A DNA stretch of 22,062 bases from Amphimedon queenslandica (taxonomy: Eukaryota > Porifera > Demospongiae > Haplosclerida > Niphatidae). The notes below the pieces were generated by a model. It was not told the DNA's origin, made no database searches, and saw nothing but the letters and a program-made list of their open reading frames with translations. The stretch is from the NCBI RefSeq assembly GCF_000090795.2, contig NW_003546363.1, positions 88,691-110,752 of the forward strand, in the 5' to 3' direction. Each line of letters begins with the position of its first letter. Within the stretch, counting starts at the first letter, position 1. The translations under genes and the position numbers were made by a program. Positions 13,301 to 21,532 of this stretch are shown piece by piece.

Positions 13301-16300
13301 TGCAATATTCTTTATACTTCAGTGACTAGGCATCTGTTTCAATGCCTCTGAAATACACATGCGCTTATGGTGCATGTGCAATCTCTGTGTGTCATTGAGT
13401 GTGTGTGAAATGGTAATTCACATAGACTACACTTATCCACCACAGGAAGCAGTGAATGGATATTATCAACAACCATTCATATATGCATGTACATACATGT
13501 ACAAATACTGTGCACATTTAAAGCATAGTGTTATGGTACATTTTATGCACATGTGCATGTATCCCACTCACTTTGTGTGTGTGGAAGGAGACAATCAAAA
13601 GGCTATTTACTATAAGAGGCTCACATGAAGTTACAATGGATAACAAAGGAGAGTGTGTGGTGAGTGGGGGGATGGAGGAAGAGGGAGGGAAGGAGAGAGG
13701 AAGGGGGTTGCCTGAGGCAACAGAGAAAGGAGAAGTAGTAGAAAAAAACAGAGAGAGAGAGAGAGGGAGAGGAGAGAGAGAGAGACAAAAAGAGACCTCA
13801 ACAATGCTAGGCTATAATAAGTCATGGGAACAAATAGTGGCTAACAAAAGGTGAACAAAGATAAGACATCATGTTGAAATAATGTCAATAGCATGCAGGG
13901 ATATGGAATGCCATCAATATTAGCTTTACTTGCATGCATAGAAATACTGTGGTGGAAGGAAGCAAGCTTAGTATGACTCTCTCATTGTATGGAACAAGTG
14001 TAGAAATATTTTGTGCGTGCATCAACAATATGCAACACTAAAATAATAATTATTAAAAAATGCTTTCCTCATTTTATCTATTAATTCTACTAGTTAATGA
14101 GATTAGTTATCTGTTCATTAGTATGAGAGCTTAAATCTCATAATGCAATAGACAATGGATGAACAGACAGGCATGTATCTGTACATGCACATCTGTACAA
14201 ATGTCCATAGACTGTGTTGCACAATAAACCAAGCCAATGACTGGTGCCAACCCTGATTAAGGCCAGCCTATCCTTACCAAATACACTGGAAATGAAAAGG
14301 AGGAACACACACAGACACACATTACACATACATGATTACAAATGTACATGTACATACATACACAAGTATGTGGCATTATTATCATTACTATTATTATTAT
14401 TATGTATCTTACACAATGGCTATTAGCTTTACAATAACAATTGTGAAATCATCAGAGTACAATGAAATAATCAGACATGTTCCATAGAATTTCCAGCATT
14501 GAAATAACACCTACAGCCACTCCATCCTCCCCCCCCTCTCTCCCTCTTCCTCCATCACTTATGTGAATTTAACATGTACTATACATACATGTACAAGATG
14601 GTGTGGGTTCACTCTGCTTACAAGAATGATAAGTGATACAGTGTGATAAAATTCCTAGTCTATGGAGGCATGTAATGAAATCAATGAGTAATGTTTAGAG
14701 GAATGTCACCTGTGGACTTTTCAGTGAAAAACTGGCAGAGAATGCAAAAATTGATTTATTAAAGTTCAGACAGATATAGTAATAGTAATTCAAGAGTAGA
14801 CAGGCTAGTTGATATAGCTGCAGGCATTCTTAGAGAAATAGGTCAGTCCAATAAAGAATATAATAACAAAATGAATAGGGAATTTTGACCCAAAAAAGAT
14901 TGGGATCCTTAGAGAAGAATACTGATGCAATAAAAGCCTATTTATTGCTAGCAAATGAGTATAACCAGGGTTTCCCACAGGATTTCAGCATAGTGCTCAC
15001 ATAGCTTCTTGTCAGTGGATTGTCAAGTTGCTCAAAAATCTATTTTTATATTTTTCTGGTACATATACACGTCCTTATGTTGTGTATCAACTTTGAGCTG
15101 ATTCCGATCATAATTTGGATTTTTTATGAATTTTTTAAAATCACTCAAAAATTGGGCCAAAGTCCCTGTACTATAGTAAGGGACTTTGGGCAAATTCCAT
15201 CAAAAATGAAAAAGGAGAGAATTCTCAATTTTTATAAGTTTTATGATATATATACATGTTCTTATGTTGTGTAGAAAGTTTGAACTCATTCCAATCAAAT
15301 TTGGATTTTTTATGAATTTTTATATTTAAAAATTGGGCCCAAGACCAAAGGCTATAACCTTTGGTCAAAAGCCAAATTTTGTCAAAAATGACTACAAGAG
15401 AATTCTTCATTTTTGTAATATTTTTTGATACATATACATGTTCTTATGTTGTGTAGCAAGTTTGAGCTGATTCCAATCAAAATTAGATTTTTTATGAATT
15501 TTTAAAGTTACTCAAAAATTGAGCCAAAGTCCCTGTACTATAGTACAGGGTCTTTGGCCAAATTTCGCCAAAAATGACTAGGAGAGGATTCTTCATTTTT
15601 GTAATATTTTTTGATACATATACATGTTCTTATATTGTGTAGCAAGTTTGAGCTGATTCCGATCAAAATTGGATTTTTTATGAATTTTTAAAGTTACTCA
15701 AAAATTGGGCCAAAGTCCCTGTACTATAGTACAGGGTCTTTGGCCAAATTTCGCCAAAAATGACTAGGAGAGAATTCTTTATTTTTGTAATGTTTTTTGA
15801 TACATATACATGTTCTTATATTGTGTAGCAAGTTTGAGCTGATTCCGATCAAAATTAGATTTTTTATGAATTTTTAAAGTTACTCAAAAATTGGGCCAAA
15901 GTCCCTGTACTATAGTACAGGGTCTTTGGCCAATTTTTGCCAAAAATGACTAGGAGAGAATTCTTCATTTTTGTAATATTTTCTGATACATATACATGTT
16001 CTTATGTTGTGTAGAAAGTTTGAGCTCATTCTGATCAAATTTGAATTTTTTTATGAATTTTTAAAGTTGCTCTAAATGCCATGTACTGTATTGTAGTGCT
16101 TGTCAGCTCATGAAGCTCATGCTGTTTAGCTCAGTTAACATGCTTTGAGGAAAACTCTGCACAAAATATCAGTGAAACTATAAAGTTTAAGCCTATACAG
16201 TGAACAAATGTAAAGTGACTTTAGAGAAACTACTCCTGTACAAAATGCCTCAAGAATCAAGATGGCAAAACAATAACATCATTACTAAAACAATGGGAAT

Positions 16301-18273
16301 GAGCTCTTTCATATCAAATCATAACATTCACTAATTACTCTAATTCAAGGCCTCCATGCCAAGTTAAGCAAGGGAGGAGTGTCAACATGGCCAGGAGCAA
16401 AACTGATTTTGCATGTGAAAAAGATTATAAAGCAAGGAGGCTCTCACGAGAGAGTTTTGATGATAAGCTCAGAGTGATTGTTGGCCATATAAACTTACTG
16501 TGTGATAGGAGGAGGAGTAATAGTACATGTAGCTGTAGTAAAACTACCATAATAGTGTCATCACAATACTATATTAATGTGATTAGGGACAGGTAGAAAG
16601 CACAGAGGCACCAATACATATACATGTACACTTACATGTATCGTAATATAACATGTATATACATGTACTGTAGATTGTAATTCACATGCACGTCACATGT
16701 ACATTTAGAATGAACATGAGACAATAATAACAAAAAATAATGATAAATGTAAATTTAAGAGTTGGAGTCAAGGGAAAACAAATGTACATACATGCATGTA
16801 CATTGTATAAGTGACGCCCACACTTTTAATTAAATCATAAATGCACTGTGTATCTTTTTCAAGCCAATATTAACATTCATAAGCTTACTCCTTTATGACT
16901 GGAAATTGGAAGCATTCTGTTCAATTATTATAAAAATGCATACTTTAATTCCACAAAGCATTAGCTGTATCAACAGCTCATACCAATTCCAACAAAATTA
17001 AAGACCACTACATTAACTCTTGTTCTATTAGCACAAAATTGCAAAATATAAGCCCCAAAATCTACTTTCAGCCAGCAATAGTAAATAATAATAAAATTAC
17101 TTACATGTGCTTCTTGGGTTCTCAAATGGCGGAGATACTTTAACGATCGGGCTGGTGATTGGAGGCGGGGCTAGTGTAGAGACTGGAGCTTGATTGGAGT
17201 GGTGGGTATCAATGAGGAGACTCTGCTGAAGATCTGAATCAGATTTATGTCTAAAAGAGGAGGGAGGGAGGGAGAGAGATACCGGTAGGAAAAGAAACCA
17301 ACAACATGAATAGTAGTAAAGAAGTATTTTAAGTGTTAATCTTGTGAATACCTTGAGAGATCAGATTCAAACCATTCACTCCTAATAATAATAATAATTT
17401 AATAATAACAATAATGAAAAGAGGATACTAGAGGAAGATTATAAAGACTTACGTATTCCAGAGCTGGTGAGTGGACGATGAAGACTGATTACCGGTATCA
17501 CAGTGAGAGATTCAGTTAAGAAAAAAATTAAAATATCATTATCAATATTAATATTATTATTATATTAATACTATTACAGAATTATTACATTGTCACACTT
17601 TCAATTTTATTCAGTGAGCCGTAGAAGAAAACAAAAGTGAGCAAAATCAACAACAAACAGATGGAATATTAATACATGTGTGTGTGCATGTATGGTAATG
17701 GATCACTAAAAATGTTATTCCTACTAATGTTATTCGTCTAATCAATTTAACATTTCACACTACAATAATCCCACATCATCAAATCCCATTCCTAATCCTT
17801 GTCATTCCATTCCCATATCTCTCATTCTAATACATTGATATAATGCAATATAATGCATAATCCCGTTCCTATACTTCCATTCCTATTCTCATGCTCTTTT
17901 TAAGGTACAGGTATCAAGTGGATATGGATTGGGTTCTCTCTATGCCTGGGGAACGCCTCCCAACTAAACTAACACTATTTGGGCGTTCCCGATAAACGGT
18001 GTTAGAAGGAGGCGTGGTCAGACATATCATACCCTCAGTTTCCTAAAGAGAGAGAGGGTATAAATATTTGATCAATAATAATAATAAAGGTTATGTTTAC
18101 ATTAGTATAAGTCATCGGAGGACTAGTGTCTATTGCTTGAAGACTAGGCATTGAACCACCGCCTGTTCTAGCTTGTTGCATCTGAGAGAGAGAGAGAGAG
18201 GGAGAGAGGGAGGGAGAGAGAGAGAGAGGGAGAGAGGGAGAGAGGGAGGGAGAGAGAGAGGGAAAGAGAGAGA

Positions 18274-18315
<42 letters not shown>

Positions 18316-18562
18316 GAGACAAAGAGACAGGGAGAGAGATAATAAGGACATTATACTCAATTAATGACATAATACATGTATACTACATGTAAACATTCAA
18401 AGCCCCACCCACCTCTAATATGCTCCGCATTGCTTGTTCAAATGCCTCCGACTGAGCTTGCTCTTTCTCTTTGATTAATGCTATCTTCTCATTCAGTCGT
18501 CTTGGAATTCCTTTCTTCTTTACCTCAGCCGAATCGACTGTCTTGCTACGAGCCCGAGACAT
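10375..18562 (-). CDS. CRTC: CREB-regulated transcription coactivator (CRTC/TORC)
   Basis: Nine exons: 18413-18562, 18101-18181, 17926-18042, 17453-17502, 17352-17381, 17105-17250, 12363-12397, 11969-12018 and 10375-11872. They join without a phase break into 718 codons; family members are roughly 600-700. The N-terminus has the CREB-binding coiled coil (RRLNEKIALIKEKEQAQ, about 21-37). Next come GGGSMPSL (57-64), VYRER (93-97), a complete SIK/AMPK site LSRHKSDSDL (141-150, phosphoacceptor S146), and SLPDLTN (239-245). A long Gln/Pro/Ser-rich middle precedes LSLPSIVMNDL and an acidic C-terminal activation domain (DFEMEDEIMESLL onward). In known CRTCs the phosphorylated site binds 14-3-3 and holds the protein in the cytoplasm; calcineurin releases it to co-activate CREB in the nucleus. 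The same circuit is inferred here. Intron 3 appears U12-type. The start ATG is the first in the CREB-binding frame. Confidence 0.95.
12019..12362 (-). other. CRTC intron 7
   Basis: A 344-nt GT-AG intron (GTAAGC ... CCTTAATAG) lies between the 35-nt exon 7 and the 50-nt exon 8. It is A/G-rich on the plus strand, with one TACATGTA. Nothing else is seen. Confidence 0.85.
15030..16075 (+). repeat. Tandem array of about six 186-bp units with a central palindrome
   Basis: The anchor GTTCTTAT (GTCCTTAT in unit 1) recurs at 15071, 15258, 15440, 15626, 15812 and 15998, giving spacings of 187, 182, 186, 186 and 186. Each unit has CATATACATGTTCTTAT, GTAG(C/A)AAGTTTGAGCT, GATTTTTTATGAATTTTTA, ACTCAAAAATTGGGCC, a hairpin, and CCAAAAATGACTAGGAGAGA. 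In three units the hairpin centre is the perfect palindrome CCCTGTACTATAGTACAGGG, flanked by CCAAAG/CTTTGG. The last unit is decayed. Single copies at about 2107, 9735 and 19655 (inverted) show that the unit is dispersed, perhaps from a non-autonomous element. Confidence 0.92.
15708..15745. repeat. 38-nt near-perfect palindrome in an array unit
   Basis: The arms run from GGCCAAAG to CTTTGGCC around a perfect 20-nt core, with one T:T mismatch per arm pair. The same structure is at 15894-15931, with a 34-nt version at 15525-15558. Units 1 and 2 carry different stems (15157-15167/15179-15189 and 15343-15351/15358-15366). Confidence 0.9.
17503..17925 (-). other. CRTC intron 3, probable U12-type AT-AC intron
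   Basis: The exon 3 frame meets TGA soon after CAATCC, and no good GT donor precedes it. Splicing at CAATCC|ATATCCAC and CTCTCAC|TGTGAT joins phase 0 to phase 0 with an open frame. The 5' site matches the U12 ATATCC core, and TTCTTAAC, close to the U12 branch consensus TTCCTTAAC, lies about 12 nt before the terminal AC. Confidence 0.8.
18183..18339. repeat. Long (GA)n/(CT)n tract abutting the CRTC exon 2 acceptor
   Basis: About 157 nt of almost pure GAGA/GGGA on the plus strand reads as CT-rich DNA on the transcribed strand and ends directly in the CAG acceptor of CRTC exon 2. It acts as a greatly extended polypyrimidine tract. Purine/pyrimidine strand asymmetry of this length can also form triplex DNA. 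Confidence 0.9.
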
Positions 18563-18935
18563 GACTCACTATAATAATAATAAACTAAAGGAAGGAGAGG
18601 GAGAGGGTGACTCCAGAACTCCAGGAAATCCCACACCTTGAGCCACAGAGTATTGATGATTGAGTGGAGGGTGAAAGGTTAGGGATCTCCACTCCTTCTT
18701 CCTCTGTAGACCTCTTTAAGGAGAACTGACTATTAACAGAATCCTGAGGGGCTCTCTGAGACGGGCTTTGCTCACCAGTCCCTCCCTGTCACCAATAGGA
18801 GGAGAGAATGACCAGGGGACAGTGATGATGGAGGCAAGTAAGTGTGTGGTCGTCATTCACAGGGCGGGGCTTTAATATCCGTATACTAGAGTTAATTGAT
18901 TCCCGTAAATCTGTAGATAGTTAATTAAAAATTTT
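18563..18935. promoter_or_regulatory. Divergent promoter region of CRTC and NR2C2AP
   Basis: The two start codons lie 373 bp apart on opposite strands, so both promoters and 5' UTRs must fit here. Visible candidate elements are a CCAAT (18792-18796), a CRE half-site CGTCA (18851-18855) and a GC box GGGCGGGGC (18862-18870). No TATA box was found for either gene. The elements are short matches and unproven. Confidence 0.5.
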
Positions 18936-20099
18936 ATGGGCGTGGCTCAAGATGAGACATGCATGATAATAGAGTAAGTACTCTAATATGGAATCTTTAA
19001 CTTCTGCAGGAAAAGATTTTAATTTGAGGCATGCAGAATTACATTGACTCATTGTATTTAGAATTAGTGATTTTAAATTGCATGCATCTGTTGTTATTAT
19101 TATTATTATAACATCATCAAAATTGTTATTTTTGCTTGATTCTTGTTATTATTATTATTATTATTATTATAGGGTAAGCTCAACTCTCAATAGAGATGCC
19201 AAGCAGTTTGGGAAGAGAAACATGTTTGACGACAACTGTGACACCTGCTGGAACTCTGACCACGTTAGCTACCAGTATCAGTTGTAGATAAAGATAATGA
19301 TAGATTGGGATAGTTACTTTGTTAGTGGGAAAGAGTCTACATGTAGTTCGTGGGCATGTAGACTCAACCAAATAAAGCATGTTATGCATGTTCATGGTCA
19401 TATGCGTGATAATGTATGATCATGGTTTTTCTCTTACTTTAAACTTGTTCTTATTGTAGGGTTCTCCACAGTTTGTGGCGTTAGAGTTTCCAAAGCCAGT
19501 TAGTGTACGTGAGTTGAGAATTAGGTTTCAAGGGGGTTTTGCCGGGCGGGATTGCCTCTTTCAGATCGGAGGCGGGCGTAGTCAAGAAATGTCGAAAGAA
19601 ATCTCATTTCATCCAAAAGATTCAAATAATCTTCAAGTATCCTTGTGGAGCAGCTTAAAAATTTATAAAAAATCTAAATTTGATTGGAATGAGCTCAAAC
19701 TTTCTGACAACATAAAAACATGTATGTGCATCAGAAAAAAATACAAAAATTAAGAGTTCTCTCCTAGCAGTTTTCGATAAAATTTAGCCAATGACTCTGT
19801 ACTATAGTACAGGAACTTTTGCCGAATTTTGGAACAATTTTACAAATCCAACTCTGATTAAAAATCTGTAAAAAATTTGTACAAGCATAAATCAACAAAT
19901 ACTGCCTGATGTTATAAATACTATTACATTTGATAATAGTGTCCTTAACCATTATTTTGTACATTGTTCTCTTCAGTGCTTTCCAATGGAGACTGAGACC
20001 TATCATACATCATATAAAATACTCTTTCTATCAAGCACTGATCTCTATGGACGCATCACAATATACCAAATGGAAATGATTGGAATGATTTCAAAATAA
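18936..20099 (+). CDS. NR2C2AP: Nuclear receptor 2C2-associated protein homologue (discoidin-like fold)
   Basis: Four exons, 18936-18973, 19173-19263, 19460-19636 and 19977-20099, join to 142 codons with stop TAA; the human protein is about the same length. Recognised segments are VSSTLNRDAKQFGK, DTCWNSDHGSPQFVALEFP, LRIRFQGGF (about 62-70) and DLYGRITIYQMEMIG near the end. These match the NR2C2AP (TRA16) pattern, a galactose-binding/F5-8C-like domain known to bind the orphan receptor TR4 and dampen its activity. Whether that partner exists in this organism is unknown. Exon 1 (M-G-V-A-Q-D-E-T-C-M-I-I-E) was chosen because it is in frame and ends at a strong GA|GTAAGT donor; it is the least certain part. 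Intron 3 (19637-19976) looks U12-type and contains an inverted repeat copy. Confidence 0.92.
19637..19976 (+). other. NR2C2AP intron 3, probable U12-type GT-AG intron
   Basis: The donor CAA|GTATCCTT is a full match to the U12 GT-type 5' site. TCCTTAAC at 19942-19949 matches the U12 branch site. The AG acceptor at 19975-19976 lies about 28 nt beyond it, farther than the usual 10-20 nt. Phase is 0/0, and the joined protein aligns with the family across the junction. Confidence 0.78.
19655..19835 (-). repeat. Inverted dispersed copy of the 186-bp repeat inside NR2C2AP intron 3
   Basis: The reverse complement of the array unit is recognisable: AAATTTATAAAAAATC, GGAATGAGCTCAAACTTTCT, ACATGTATGTGCATCAG, AGTTCTCTCCTAG, then CTGTACTATAGTACAG (19797-19812), a perfect 16-nt core of the family palindrome. 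Confidence 0.85.
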
Positions 20100-20100
20100 A
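20095..20100 (+). terminator. Candidate NR2C2AP poly(A) signal overlapping the stop codon
   Basis: AATAAA overlaps the TAA stop (20097-20099). If used, the 3' UTR would be only about 20-30 nt. An ATTAAA at 20177-20182 is the alternative. Confidence 0.45.
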
Positions 20101-20307
20101 AATAATATTTTTATTAAGCTGTTTATATCAGTCATTTGGGCTATGTCCATGAATTGGGAGTGAACTTTTTTACTAAATTAAAGGATATGACTATTGTTGT
20201 TGCTTTAATGTAACAAGTGGTGGGCAACAATCAAAAAAAGTAAATCAATAATTTAAAAAGAAACAATATTGTTGTTATTAATAATAATAATTCTATTTTC
20301 TATATGG

Positions 20308-20313
20308 TTTATT
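20308..20313 (-). terminator. CHURC1 poly(A) signal
   Basis: AATAAA on the minus strand begins 9 nt beyond the TGA stop of CHURC1. The spacer to the convergent NR2C2AP stop is 222 nt. Confidence 0.65.
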
Positions 20314-20321
20314 ATTAAAAT

Positions 20322-21294
20322 TCAAAACAATTGCTTCTCTCTGGGATCATCAGGAAGTATGCTAACTGTATCACTACCATAGCCACACAGAGCACAGTTC
20401 ATGCTATATTCCTAATGAATGAAAAAACAAGATACGGTAGTAATAAAATTCAGTATCAACAAGTATAGCACATAGCCAAAAAGTAAACTAGTTTTATGGC
20501 ACAAGCCTATAATCTTTTGCTATATATAGCATAAGCAAAAATACTTTAGATAGTGCATTAAAACTTCATTTATTAAGGCATAAGGAAAACTAATTGTAAA
20601 ATATGATCTATGTAGGAAAGCTGAGAGCTACTTTAGCATAAAATTAAATTACATTTTCTAATATTATGCAATCTTATATGACCGTGATGATTAAAGTGTC
20701 ACGCATACCTGAAATTCTTCATCTAATGTAAACGTGTACTCATGAGAAGCAATGAGATGTCCACATTCATTACACGTGTCTATTAATTGAAAGAGAACAA
20801 GGATCCACACACACACAAACAATTAATACACACCCTCTTATAGATCACTATTACTATAATTACAGATATTATGTACAATAGGAAAACATTGGTAGGAGTC
20901 AAAATTTACAATTGGCAGATTCTCATTGTGGATTTAGTGCTCAGAATTAAGGTGGATTTTATATTAGCAAATGCTCACTGCAATCACTAATCCCCAATAT
21001 TAATTTCCCACTAATATTTGCAGCAATATAGTAGTACTAATCACTATTCTCTATCGGTATTACTATTTACGTACGATTATATGTAACTGTTTCGTCACCA
21101 TTTTCCTCTTCGGCAACATTCTTTTCTTTAATTAAAATAAAACTAAGGGATTTACAACTAGCACACCCAGAGTAATTCAAAAGGTAGGAGCCAGTCTCCA
21201 GGCATACATTTCCCTAAATGTAGTTCATTGAGAAGGTAGTTAGTGAATAGCTTACCCTGTTAGGGCAGATCTCCTTTAGACAATCTTTACACAT
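20322..21294 (-). CDS. CHURC1: Churchill domain-containing protein 1
   Basis: Four exons, 21256-21294, 21075-21213, 20709-20779 and 20411-20322, give 112 codons plus stop, the usual Churchill length. Recognised segments are MCKDCLKEICPNR (1-13), CLETGSYLLNYSGCASC (17-33), ETVTYNHTCNECGHLIASHE (54-73), DEEFQEYSMNCALCG and SILPDDPR near the C-terminus. The conserved Cys/His set (C2, C5, C30, C33, H60, C62, C65, H67, H72, C89, C92) is that of the zinc-binding Churchill fold. In vertebrates Churchill is induced by FGF and switches cell fate during neural induction; its ancestral role is unclear. Intron 1 is only 42 nt. The start is the first ATG of the conserved MC-D-C motif, 238 nt downstream of the tyrosine kinase stop. 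Confidence 0.96.
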
Positions 21295-21532
21295 TACTGA
21301 CTGGGTGTGGTTAATAATAATTATAGTGCATTTTACTTTCATTGCAGCACCTGTACTGTGCCATTCGCAATCATAATGACAGCTAATACATCATTCTTTA
21401 CAAAATATAATAATGATAACAGATTACCAATGGGGCCAAAAGAATAAAAAGTAAAATAAAATAAAAATACAGTTAGATAATACTTTTCTTGAGTTTTCTT
21501 ATAAAATCTGAAGAATTAAAATGATCATTCAG

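Larger units (their letters stand above)
12398..17104 (-). other. CRTC intron 6 (4.7 kb) carrying a tandem repeat array
   Basis: This GT-AG intron, phase 1 on both sides, contains no exon that I can recognise. It holds a purine-rich stretch (about 13650-13795), TACATGTA-type palindromes clustered near 13480-13505, 14340-14355, 14575-14595 and 16615-16680, a C-rich run near 14528, ATT repeats near 14385-14403, and the six-unit array at about 15030-16075. The other introns in the window are much shorter, apart from the HECT intron. Confidence 0.8.

Noticed and set aside
15030-16075. CRISPR-like array
   Set aside because: Units are contiguous 186-bp tandem copies without variable spacers, inside a eukaryotic intron.
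16387-16596. Plus-strand open frame of 69 codons inside CRTC intron 6
   Set aside because: It resembles no family, has no splice context, and lies in repeat-rich intron DNA; an open frame of this length is expected by chance.
17926-18042. Using GTTAGT inside CRTC exon 3 as the donor
   Set aside because: It would delete SLVGRRSPGIERTQS, which matches the conserved VYRER...RR region of CRTCs; the AT-AC solution keeps it and has U12 signals.
18825-18837. ATGATGGAGGCAA with a GTAAGT donor as NR2C2AP exon 1
   Set aside because: Joining it to the exon at 19173 gives AGG then TAA, out of frame; the exon at 18936-18973 keeps the frame.
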